NCBI GenBank assembly: GCA_016937035.1
Contig: JAFGWS010000056.1
Span: forward strand, 1-8,593
DNA length: 8,593 nucleotides
From: Pontiellaceae bacterium
GTDB lineage: Bacteria; Verrucomicrobiota; Kiritimatiellia; Kiritimatiellales; Pontiellaceae
Direction of reading: 5' to 3'
The notes under the pieces: generated by a model
The model's input: only the letters and a program-made list of their open reading frames with translations
Database searches by the model: none
Told to the model about the DNA's origin: nothing
In this document: positions 1 to 6,171 of the stretch, piece by piece
Layout of the letters: each line of letters opens with the position of its first letter
Numbering within the stretch: the first letter of the stretch is position 1
Position numbers and translations under genes: made by a program

Positions 1-1053
1 CAGCAGAATCGGCACGCCGGCCCAGCGCCAGTTATTGATCGAGAGGCGCAGCGCCACAAAGCTTTCCGTATCGGACTCGGGATCAATTCGATCCTCTTCC
101 AGATAGCCTTTAACGCGATTGCCTTCGCCGTCCAAGCCGTCGGAATACTGCCCGCGGCACACCGCGTCGGAAATGTTTTTACGGATATCCAGCTTGGTGG
201 CGTTGAGCACCTTGACCTTTTCGTTATGAATCGACTCGGCCGAGAGATCGCCCGGCGCCTCCATGGCCACGAGGCAGAGCAGCTGGAGCAGATGATTGGT
301 CACCATATCGCGCAGTGCTCCGTATTCGTCATAATAGCCGCCGCGCCCCATCTCCATCCCGACGGTCTCGGCGGCGGTGATCTGGATGTGGTCGATATAG
401 CTGCGGTTAAACACCGGCTCAAAGATGGCGTTTGCAAAGCGGAACGAGAGAATATTCTGAACGGTCTCCTTCCCGAGATAATGATCCATACGGAAAATCT
501 GCGATTCGTTCAGATGGCGCAGTAACGTACGGTTCAGCGTCCGCGCACTCTCCAGATCTTTGCCGAACGGCTTTTCAATAATCACCCGCGTCCAGTGGGG
601 CCTGCCTGATTTTTCAATCAACCCCGTCTGTTTAAGCATACGAACTGCCGGTTCAAACAGCGATGGAATGACCGAAAGATAGAAGAGCCGGTTTTCCGGA
701 TAAACCTCCGTATCCTCCAGCCGCGCCTTCAGTTCCTCATACAACTCCGGTGTGGAAATATCGCCCCGATGGTAGCGAACATGCTCCACAAACTGCGCCA
801 CCGCATCCTCCTTCGCAGGAAGCCGGGAAAAGGTTTTAATGGATTTGCTCAGCATTGCGCGGAAACTCGCGTCGTCATCGTCGCGCCGCGCAACCCCGAC
901 AATCACGAACCGTTCCGGAAGAAGCCCCTGCAAATAGGTCATAAAAAGCGCCGGCATCAGCTTCCGATGCGTCAGGTCGCCCGAGGCACCAAAGATCACC
1001 AGCGTTACAGGATCCTGCACCCGGCTTTCGGAAACATTCTCAACTCCAGACAT
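1..1053 (-). CDS. zwf: Glucose-6-phosphate dehydrogenase, N-terminal ~351 residues (3' end outside window)
   Basis: This enzyme oxidises glucose 6-phosphate to 6-phosphogluconolactone with NADP+ in the cytosol, the entry step of the oxidative pentose phosphate pathway and a main NADPH source. The frame is open from ATG at 1053 to the window edge. Visible motifs are the Rossmann nucleotide-binding loop GASGDLT (residues 22-28), EKPFG (159-163), the substrate-binding signature RMDHYLGKE (187-195), and YGALRDMVTNHLLQLL, whose His253 matches the family's catalytic base; Asp189 and His190 complete the active site. The family is usually about 490-510 residues, so about 150 C-terminal residues lie outside the window. 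The start is supported by GGGAGG (1061-1066) seven bases upstream. It is divergent from the LPS permease gene, and no pentose-pathway partner such as pgl or gnd is in view. No frameshift or missing active-site residue was seen. The identification is secure. Confidence 0.96.
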   Translation of the reverse strand, partial: MSGVENVSESRVQDPVTLVIFGASGDLTHRKLMPALFMTYLQGLLPERFVIVGVARRDDDDASFRAMLSKSIKTFSRLPAKEDAVAQFVEHVRYHRGDISTPELYEELKARLEDTEVYPENRLFYLSVIPSLFEPAVRMLKQTGLIEKSGRPHWTRVIIEKPFGKDLESARTLNRTLLRHLNESQIFRMDHYLGKETVQNILSFRFANAIFEPVFNRSYIDHIQITAAETVGMEMGRGGYYDEYGALRDMVTNHLLQLLCLVAMEAPGDLSAESIHNEKVKVLNATKLDIRKNISDAVCRGQYSDGLDGEGNRVKGYLEEDRIDPESDTESFVALRLSINNWRWAGVPILL

Positions 1054-1081
1054 AGCCAAACCTCCCTATTCATTGGGTCAG

Positions 1082-1110
1082 AGCCTACACGCGCCGGCCC
1101 GGCTTTTCAA
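1082..1110 (-). promoter_or_regulatory. Candidate sigma70-type promoter for zwf
   Basis: Read on the minus strand, TTGAAA (1105-1110) and TAGGCT (1082-1087) are 17 bases apart, in the short divergent gap and upstream of the zwf ribosome binding site. The -35 matches consensus at 5 of 6 positions, but the -10 matches only at 3 of 6. The spacer contains the GC-rich palindrome GCCGGCCCGGC (1093-1103). This is a weak call from position and spacing alone. Confidence 0.3.
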
Positions 1111-1156
1111 CGCTTGCCGCGTCTCCATTTTCCCGCTACCTTACTGCGCATTCACT

Positions 1157-2239
1157 ATGAAAATTCTTACACGACACCTTTTTCTAAATCTAATTAAGCC
1201 GATGATCTATCTGTTGTTGGCTTTCACGATGCTGTTTATCATTGCCGACCTGATGAACAATGCTTCCGAATGGATTACCAAGAGTGTGCCGATGAGGGTG
1301 ATCCTCCAGTATTTCACCCTGAAGCTGCCTTCGATGATCATTTTCATTGTCCCGATCTGCCTGCTGCTCTCCACGCTCTACAGCCTCTCCATGCTCACGC
1401 GCCATAGCGAAATTACGGCCATGCGCGCCAGCGGCGTCAGCATCTATTCCATCATTCGCTCCTATCTGTTTATGGGCATTCTCTGCTCGGTACTGACCTT
1501 TTTCATCAACGAATTCTGGGGCGCACAGCGGGCCTACAGTGCCGACAAACTCAACGAAAGCCACATTAACCCCGAAGAAGGGAATGTCTACACCGACGCG
1601 CTCTTTCTCGAAAATCCCAGCAAATTGACCAGTTGGCAGATTGAGAGCTTTGATACGCGAACCTACACCATGAACAACGTCGTCTTCCGCACCTTCCGCC
1701 CCGACGGCTCCGACCTGAAAAAGATTATCGCTAAAAAGGGCTATTGGCTAGACGGAGAATGGTGGCTCCAGGACGGCACCATTGAAGAGTTTGACGAAAA
1801 CAGCATCCGACTGCCCAAAGAGCTTGAGTTCGACACCTGGCAGCTCAAAGTCAGCGAAACCCCGCAGGATTTGATTAACGAACTTAAACCCGTTGAATAC
1901 CGCTCATCCCTTGAGTTGCGGCAGTACATCAAAACCCACACGTTTCTGAAACCGGAGACGCTCAACAAATACCGCGTCGACTTTCACCACCGCCTCACCA
2001 TGCCCTTTATCTGCCTGATCGCTGTCCTCATCGGCATTCCGGTCGGCGCACACACCGGTCGCAAAGGCGCATTGGCCGGCATCATGCTGGCCATCGGCAT
2101 GTTTTTCGGACTCTACGCCCTGCAGTTTACCTTGGAATATCTCGCCAAACAAATGCTCATCGCGCCGTGGATCGGAGCGTGGTCCTCGATCATTGTCTTC
2201 ACGATCATCGGCAGCATTATGATCCACCGTATGCGGTAA
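1157..2239 (+). CDS. lptG: LPS export ABC transporter permease, LptF/LptG (YjgP/YjgQ) family
   Basis: This is an inner-membrane permease of the Lpt machine, which with the LptB ATPase extracts lipopolysaccharide and pushes it along LptC and LptA toward the outer membrane. The protein is 360 residues, normal for the family. Hydrophobic segments lie near residues 14-33, 58-79 and 100-119, then a polar periplasmic region of about 160 residues (the family's beta-jellyroll), then segments near 281-297, 303-324 and 337-355. This 3+3 topology is diagnostic. The stretch RHSEITAMRASGVSI (82-96) matches the conserved cytoplasmic loop that contacts LptB. I chose ATG 1157 because it gives a normal N-terminus; an in-frame TTG at 1073 would add 28 uncharacteristic residues. 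No clear Shine-Dalgarno sequence is visible. LptF and LptG are paralogues, often adjacent, but only one is here, so the LptG rather than LptF assignment is tentative. Confidence 0.88.
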   Translation: MKILTRHLFLNLIKPMIYLLLAFTMLFIIADLMNNASEWITKSVPMRVILQYFTLKLPSMIIFIVPICLLLSTLYSLSMLTRHSEITAMRASGVSIYSIIRSYLFMGILCSVLTFFINEFWGAQRAYSADKLNESHINPEEGNVYTDALFLENPSKLTSWQIESFDTRTYTMNNVVFRTFRPDGSDLKKIIAKKGYWLDGEWWLQDGTIEEFDENSIRLPKELEFDTWQLKVSETPQDLINELKPVEYRSSLELRQYIKTHTFLKPETLNKYRVDFHHRLTMPFICLIAVLIGIPVGAHTGRKGALAGIMLAIGMFFGLYALQFTLEYLAKQMLIAPWIGAWSSIIVFTIIGSIMIHRMR

Positions 2240-2276
2240 ATTCTCTAAAAGAGACGGAATCATGAAAAGACAGGAA

Positions 2277-2307
2277 AAAGAGCGGGTTCGCCCGGAAATT
2301 TCTCTTT
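2277..2307 (-). terminator. Hairpin in the convergent lptG/smpB gap, probable smpB terminator
   Basis: AAAGAG (2277-2282) pairs with CTCTTT (2302-2307), and inside it CGGG (2283-2286) pairs with CCCG (2291-2294) around a TTCG tetraloop. A 7-base bulge (2295-2301) separates the stems on one side. On the minus strand the right-hand stem runs into a short T-tract, which fits termination of smpB 29 bases after its stop codon. On the plus strand no T-tract follows, so it is less likely to end lptG transcription by itself. A smaller stem, TCTCT-AAA-AGAGA (2242-2254), directly follows the lptG stop codon. Confidence 0.5.
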
Positions 2308-2335
2308 AAAAAGCGGGTGTAATCCTCACCCCAAT

Positions 2336-2827
2336 TTACCCGTTATGGTTGCGCATCGCACGCTGAGCAGCGAGATCAGACTCGCGCTTCTTAATGACAT
2401 CGCGCTTATCGACCACATTTTTACCGCGGCCCAGCCCGATTTTCACCTTTACCTTGCCGCGCACGAGATAGACTTTCAGCGGAACAATCGTGAGCCCTTT
2501 CTCGCGGATTTTTCCGTAGAGCCGCTCTATTTCCTTGCGGTGCATGAGCAGTTTGCGTTCACGGGTCTGGTTGTGGTTAAAAATATTACCCTGCTCATAG
2601 GGCTGAATGGTGCAGGCAACCAGCCACGCCTCCATACGTTCGCCGATGTGCACATAGCCTTCCTGAATACTGAGGTGCCCCAGCTTCACCGACTTGACCT
2701 CCGTCCCGGTCAGCATAATTCCGGCTTCGATCTGCTCCAGAATATGATAGTCACGCAACGCTTTCCGGTTGGTGGCCAGCACCCCCGCCGAAGGATCATT
2801 CTTCTTTTTTTTATTCTTTCCAGCCAT
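2336..2827 (-). CDS. smpB: SsrA-binding protein SmpB
   Basis: SmpB binds tmRNA and carries it to ribosomes stalled on broken mRNAs, enabling trans-translation, tagging of the nascent chain and ribosome rescue. The 163-residue product has the usual length and arrangement: a lysine-rich N-terminus (MAGKNKKKK), the OB-fold core with NRKALRDYHILEQIEAGI, TGTEVKSVKLGHLSIQEGYV and LLMHRKEIERLYGKI, then GLTIVPLKVYLVRGKVKVKIGLGRGK in two adjoining blocks, and the basic tail DKRDVIKKRESD that enters the mRNA channel. ATG 2827 is preferred because it yields the typical Lys-rich start; ATG 2842 in the same frame would add five residues and has no better ribosome binding site. Only a weak GGTTGGG precedes the chosen start. 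It lies downstream of rpoZ on the same strand, but a terminator-like hairpin between them suggests separate transcription. No tmRNA gene (ssrA) is visible in the window. Confidence 0.96.
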   Translation of the reverse strand: MAGKNKKKKNDPSAGVLATNRKALRDYHILEQIEAGIMLTGTEVKSVKLGHLSIQEGYVHIGERMEAWLVACTIQPYEQGNIFNHNQTRERKLLMHRKEIERLYGKIREKGLTIVPLKVYLVRGKVKVKIGLGRGKNVVDKRDVIKKRESDLAAQRAMRNHNG

Positions 2828-2853
2828 ATCAAACCCAACCATCAAAACGCGGA

Positions 2854-2859
2854 ATTCTA
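2854..2859 (-). promoter_or_regulatory. Possible -10 box for smpB
   Basis: On the minus strand TAGAAT matches the sigma70 -10 consensus at 5 of 6 positions, 26 bases before the preferred smpB start and just after the rpoZ terminator. I found no convincing -35 hexamer at 16-18 bases, since that region is the T-rich terminator tail. The call rests on position and one hexamer. Confidence 0.28.
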
Positions 2860-2883
2860 AACAAACGCCAAATCTCTAAAAAC

Positions 2884-2908
2884 AAAAAGCCCAAAACTTT
2901 TGAGCCTT
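2884..2908 (-). terminator. Rho-independent terminator after rpoZ
   Basis: On the minus strand AAGGCTCAAAA is followed by G and then TTTTGGGCTTT, forming a stem of up to 11 pairs including two G-T wobbles. It runs directly into a broken T-tract that continues to about 2878 (TTTTTGTTTTT). It begins 63 bases after the rpoZ stop codon and lies upstream of smpB, so rpoZ probably ends its transcription unit here. Confidence 0.65.
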
Positions 2909-2970
2909 GAGCCATTGCCGATTTGAAATTTTTTCGGATTTCTATATTTGAGCTTCGGGCGTCCTTCTCG

Positions 2971-3225
2971 TTAGAGAAGAATCGAAGCATCGAAATCGAG
3001 TCCGGGAATCTCCGACTCTTCCTGAGAAAACGACATTTCTGCAGTCAGCAACCCTTCGGCAATTTCCTTCAGAACAATATCGTGCTTATCCTGTTCCGGG
3101 TGATCCGGCTTAACCATCGGACGTGCGCCGGCGTTAAGCTGACGGGTACGATAGGAGATCAGATTGACCAGCATCGGAATGTTGGGGATCTTTTCTTCCG
3201 CAATATTCAAGTAGTTCAAATTCAT
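2971..3225 (-). CDS. rpoZ: DNA-directed RNA polymerase omega subunit
   Basis: Omega is the small RNA polymerase subunit that wraps the beta' C-terminus and helps core assembly. The 84-residue product carries the family signature: the N-terminal segment MLVNLISYRTRQLNAGARP (residues about 18-36, with invariant-type Asn, Arg and Leu-Asn positions), followed by MVKPDHPEQDKHDIVLKEIAEGLL, the characteristic helix that ends the conserved domain. The tail (about 65-84) is acidic and serine-rich and is the least conserved part. The start is supported by GGAG (3233-3236) seven bases upstream. In many bacteria rpoZ sits beside gmk or spoT; here it lies between valS and smpB. A strong promoter-like sequence and a structured leader precede it, and a terminator follows, so it may be a single-gene unit. 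Confidence 0.92.
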   Translation of the reverse strand: MNLNYLNIAEEKIPNIPMLVNLISYRTRQLNAGARPMVKPDHPEQDKHDIVLKEIAEGLLTAEMSFSQEESEIPGLDFDASILL

Positions 3226-3239
3226 AATGTTGCTCCGCT

Positions 3240-3289
3240 AAGGGCCCTCACGGCCCGAAAAGACTGCGAGTGAAAATACGCAGGCCCTT
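3240..3289 (-). promoter_or_regulatory. Structured rpoZ 5' leader with competing stems
   Basis: The presumed rpoZ leader contains three possible pairings. A local hairpin forms from GGCCC/GGGCC (3252-3256 with 3242-3246, 5-base loop). A second forms from CTGCG/CGCAG (3264-3268 with 3279-3283, 10-base loop). A longer 7-bp pairing joins AAGGGCC (3240-3246) to GGCCCTT (3283-3289) and excludes the first hairpin. All of them end 3-4 bases before the rpoZ ribosome binding site. The pairings are directly readable; a regulatory role is inference. Confidence 0.35.
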
Positions 3290-3314
3290 CATCTGTAGAT
3301 AAAAAGCGGCGCGC

Positions 3315-3342
3315 AGTATAACACTCCGCCTTATGGCGTCAA
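3315..3342 (-). promoter_or_regulatory. Sigma70-type promoter for rpoZ
   Basis: On the minus strand TTGACG (3337-3342) and TATACT (3315-3320) are separated by 16 bases. Each hexamer matches consensus at 5 of 6 positions. Transcription would begin near 3307-3309, giving a leader of about 80 bases to the rpoZ start. This is the best promoter-like sequence in the window and argues that rpoZ does not depend on read-through from valS. Confidence 0.7.
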
Positions 3343-3349
3343 ACGCCAT
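3333..3349. repeat. Perfect inverted repeat over the rpoZ -35 box
   Basis: ATGGCGT-CAA-ACGCCAT is a perfect 7-bp inverted repeat with a 3-bp centre. It covers the -35 hexamer of the rpoZ promoter completely and starts 36 bases downstream of the valS stop codon. No T-tract follows on either strand (minus-strand continuation AAGGCGG), so an intrinsic terminator is unlikely. A repressor operator, or an RNA hairpin protecting the valS 3' end, are alternatives. Confidence 0.5.
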
Positions 3350-3384
3350 TTAAGACAAATTCCACCGCCGCTCAACGGATCACC

Positions 3385-6036
3385 TCAGCCGCGCAGGGTC
3401 TCAATCATCTTGACAAGCTTTTCACTTTTTTCGATCAACTCGGCCTGTCGTTTTTCCTGAACCGCCACCACATCACGCGGGGCCTTGCTCACAAAATTCT
3501 GATTGGCCAGCTTTTTCTTCACGTTGGAAAGATGTCCATTCACCTCATCGAGCTCCTTCGTCAGCTTTTCGATTTCGGCGTCCACATCAACCAAGTCTTC
3601 GATCGACATATAGACCGCGCCCAGCGCACTGATTCCACTCGGCATCGCACCGCTCGGAGTGAAATTGAGATTAACCTCAAGTTTTTCCGCTTTGAGCGCA
3701 GCCATAATGGATTCTTTATCGCCCTCAACTTGTTCGGCATATTTTCCGTTTACCGGACGCACAAAAAACACGACTTCCTGCTTGTTGGATAAATTATACT
3801 CCGCCCGCAGAATACGACCCACACGAATCAGATCGTGCTTTCCGTCGACATACTTCACGACCGAAGAATCAACCCCCTTGAGCACCGATTCTTCCGGCCA
3901 CGAAGCCAGCATGATGGTCTCATCTGCGTGATTGTATTCCATTCCGTGCCAAAGCTCTTCCGTCAGGAACGGCATGAAAGGATGGAGCAGTTTGAGCGCG
4001 GTCGAGAAGGCAAAATGCATGACCTGCAGCGTATGTTTCTTCTGCTCGGGCGTTCCTTTGTAGAGGATCGGCTTGGCATATTCGAGATACCAGTCGCAGT
4101 AGCTGTGCCAGAAGAAATCGTACAGCGCGAGGGTCGCATCGTTAAAACGATAACGCTGAAGATTGTCATTCACCGATGCGATCGCCTCATTGAGCTTCGC
4201 CAGCAGATGTTGATCGTCCGGCGTCAGATCGGCTTTATTAAACGCCAGATCCTGCACATGGAATCCTTCCGAATGCATCTGCATAAAGCGCGCGGCGTTC
4301 CAGATTTTGGTTCCGAAGTTACGACCGATCTCAAACTTTTCGTCGTTGATATAGACATCCTGCCCGGTCGCTGTAATCATCAGCAACGAAAAACGCAACG
4401 CGTCGGAGCTGTACTTTTCAATGATATCGAGCGGATCGATCGAATTACCGAGGCTCTTCGACATTTTGCGGCCCTGATCGTCGCGCACCGTGCCGTGGAT
4501 ATAAACCGTGTCAAACGGAATATCGTTCATGACTTCCAGCCCGGACATGATCATGCGCGCCACCCAAAAGAAAATGATTTCATTCCCGGTCACGAGCGTC
4601 TTGCTGGGATAATAAAACTTCAGATCGTCATCCTGCCGAGGCCAGCCGAAAACACTGAACGGCCAGAGCCATGAAGAGAACCACGTGTCGAGCACATCCT
4701 CGTCCTGGCGAATATTTGCCGAGGCGCATTTCGCGCAAGCGGTTTCCGTCGTTTTCGAGGCCCACTCATGACCGCAGTCGTCGCAGTAAAAAATCGGAAT
4801 GCGATGTCCCCACCAGATCTGACGCGAAATGCACCAGTCGCGGATGTTTTCCATCCAGTTCATATAGGTGTTCGTCCAGCGATCAGGAACAAACTTGATG
4901 CGTCCGGTATTCACCGCCTCAATGGCCGGGCGGGCGAGCGGCTTCATTTTAACAAACCACTGCGGCGAAAGGCGCGGTTCCACCACGGTATCGCAGCGGT
5001 AGCAATGCCCCACGGCATGCATGTGCTTTTCAACCTTTTCCACCAGTCCGTTGGCCATCAGATCTTCCATCAACTGTTTCCGGCACTCAAAGCGGTCCAT
5101 GCCTTCGTACGGCCCTGCATTCTCGTTCATGATGCCGGTATCGGTCATCACGTTAATCTGCGGGAGCTTGTGACGCAGGCCCATTTCAAAGTCGTTCGGA
5201 TCATGCGCCGGCGTTATCTTCACCAGACCGGTACCGAATTCCGGATCCACATAGTCGTCCGCAATAATCGGAATTTCGCGATTCGTGATCGGGAGAACGA
5301 CCATCTGACCGATCAAATCTTTATAGCGCTCGTCGCGCGGATTCACCGCAACGGCGGTATCGCCGAGCATCGTTTCCGGGCGGGTAGTCGCCACAACAAT
5401 ACGTTTCTTCTGCCCTTTTACGGCATAGCGCAGATGATAGAGCGCACCCTCTACCTCGACGTGTTCGCTCTCCTCGTCGGACAGCGCGGTCTGACAGCGC
5501 GGGCACCAGTTAATGATGCGATTGCCGCGATAAATCAGCTTTTTATCATAAAGCCGACAAAAGATCTCCAAAACCGCCTCGCTCAGACCCTCATCCATGG
5601 TAAAACGCTCACGATCCCAGTCGCAGGAAGCGCCCAGTTTTTTCAGCTGATTCGAGATAGTGGAGCCATACTCCTCTTTCCATTCCCAAACCCGCTCAAT
5701 AAACTTTTCCCGCCCCAGGTCGTCACGATCCTTGCCCTCTTTACGCAACGCGCGTTCCACCACATTCTGCGTGGCGATGCCGGCGTGGTCGGTACCCGGA
5801 ACCCATACGGTGTTTTTGCCCTGCATACGCGCAACGCGGGTGAGCACATCCTGAATGTTATTGTTGAGGGCGTGGCCCATGTGCAGAATACCGGTCACAT
5901 TCGGCGGTGGAATGACGATGCAGAACGGGTCGCCCCCGTTGGCGCTCTCGTTATGAAAGCGGCCGTCCGCCATCCACTTCTGATACCACTTTTCCTCAAC
6001 ATCTTTCGCTTCGTATGTTTTTGATAGTTCCGTCAT
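3385..6036 (-). CDS. valS: Valyl-tRNA synthetase
   Basis: ValS attaches valine to tRNA-Val in the cytosol and hydrolyses mischarged threonyl-tRNA. The 883-residue protein is full length for class I ValRS. The HIGH motif appears as HMGH (52-55) in a PPPNVTGILHMGH context, and the KMSKS loop is at 524-528 (GRKMSKSLGNSIDP). The CP1 editing domain shows TTRPETMLGD (217-226) and the FGTGLVKITPAHDPND strand. Cys pairs at WCPRC (177-181), HCYRC (345-348) and YCDDC...CAKC (418-437) resemble zinc-binding knuckles. The anticodon-binding helical domain follows, and about 811-883 form the charged C-terminal coiled coil typical of ValRS. The start is ATG 6036, with GGGAG (6042-6046) five bases upstream; an in-frame ATG at 6048 overlaps this ribosome binding site and is unlikely. 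It is downstream of cimA on the same strand, across a 135-bp gap holding an inverted repeat. Confidence 0.97.
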   Translation of the reverse strand: MTELSKTYEAKDVEEKWYQKWMADGRFHNESANGGDPFCIVIPPPNVTGILHMGHALNNNIQDVLTRVARMQGKNTVWVPGTDHAGIATQNVVERALRKEGKDRDDLGREKFIERVWEWKEEYGSTISNQLKKLGASCDWDRERFTMDEGLSEAVLEIFCRLYDKKLIYRGNRIINWCPRCQTALSDEESEHVEVEGALYHLRYAVKGQKKRIVVATTRPETMLGDTAVAVNPRDERYKDLIGQMVVLPITNREIPIIADDYVDPEFGTGLVKITPAHDPNDFEMGLRHKLPQINVMTDTGIMNENAGPYEGMDRFECRKQLMEDLMANGLVEKVEKHMHAVGHCYRCDTVVEPRLSPQWFVKMKPLARPAIEAVNTGRIKFVPDRWTNTYMNWMENIRDWCISRQIWWGHRIPIFYCDDCGHEWASKTTETACAKCASANIRQDEDVLDTWFSSWLWPFSVFGWPRQDDDLKFYYPSKTLVTGNEIIFFWVARMIMSGLEVMNDIPFDTVYIHGTVRDDQGRKMSKSLGNSIDPLDIIEKYSSDALRFSLLMITATGQDVYINDEKFEIGRNFGTKIWNAARFMQMHSEGFHVQDLAFNKADLTPDDQHLLAKLNEAIASVNDNLQRYRFNDATLALYDFFWHSYCDWYLEYAKPILYKGTPEQKKHTLQVMHFAFSTALKLLHPFMPFLTEELWHGMEYNHADETIMLASWPEESVLKGVDSSVVKYVDGKHDLIRVGRILRAEYNLSNKQEVVFFVRPVNGKYAEQVEGDKESIMAALKAEKLEVNLNFTPSGAMPSGISALGAVYMSIEDLVDVDAEIEKLTKELDEVNGHLSNVKKKLANQNFVSKAPRDVVAVQEKRQAELIEKSEKLVKMIETLRG

Positions 6037-6050
6037 AACTACTCCCATTC

Positions 6051-6138
6051 AATTCTCACCACGAAGACACGAAGCACACGAAGGAACCATCGGCTTTATC
6101 TCAAATGCTTCGTGCTCTTCGTGTCTTCGTGGTGAATT
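6051..6138. repeat. Long imperfect inverted repeat of CACGAAG heptamers between cimA and valS
   Basis: The left arm (6051-6083) contains CACGAAG three times (6060-6066, 6068-6074, 6077-6083), and the right arm (6108-6138) carries the complement three times. An 18-bp perfect stem (6057-6074 with 6117-6134) is followed by a 2-base mismatch and a further 7-bp stem (6077-6083 with 6108-6114), closing a 24-base loop. The outer AATTC ends also correspond apart from a 2-base offset. No T-tract follows toward valS, so it does not look like a standard terminator. The form suggests a mobile or dispersed palindromic intergenic element; its copy number cannot be judged from one window. Confidence 0.85.
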
Positions 6139-6171
6139 ATTCTGAAAAATACCTCACAGAGAAATTCGTCT

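Noticed and set aside
226..525. 99-codon plus-strand open frame inside zwf
   Set aside because: It is antisense to the zwf region encoding the RMDHYLGKE signature and the catalytic His; no independent evidence of coding.
1073..1156. N-terminal extension of the LPS permease from TTG 1073
   Set aside because: The added 28 residues are not membrane-like or family-like, and ATG 1157 gives the normal 360-residue length.
2345..2860. 171-codon plus-strand open frame opposite smpB
   Set aside because: It is the complement of smpB, which is clearly identified on the minus strand.
2828..2970. tmRNA gene (ssrA) next to smpB
   Set aside because: The gap is only 143 bp, AT-rich and explained by a terminator and a possible promoter; a tmRNA needs over 300 bases with tRNA-like ends.
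3333..3349. Intrinsic terminator for valS
   Set aside because: The perfect stem is followed by AAGGCGG on the valS strand, not by a T-tract, and it overlaps a promoter-like sequence.
3835..4674. 279-codon plus-strand open frame opposite valS
   Set aside because: It is an antisense shadow of conserved valS sequence with low-complexity Arg/His/Ile composition and no family resemblance.
4768..6024. Long open frame (418 codons) on the plus strand opposite valS
   Set aside because: It lies wholly antisense to valS, whose motifs are complete. Its translation shows no recognisable domain and is rich in Arg and His as expected of a shadow frame, and no ribosome binding site precedes it.
6051..6138. 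CRISPR array or tRNA in the cimA-valS gap
   Set aside because: The repeats are inverted arms with 8-9 bp heptamer spacing and no unique spacers, and no cloverleaf or CCA end can be drawn.
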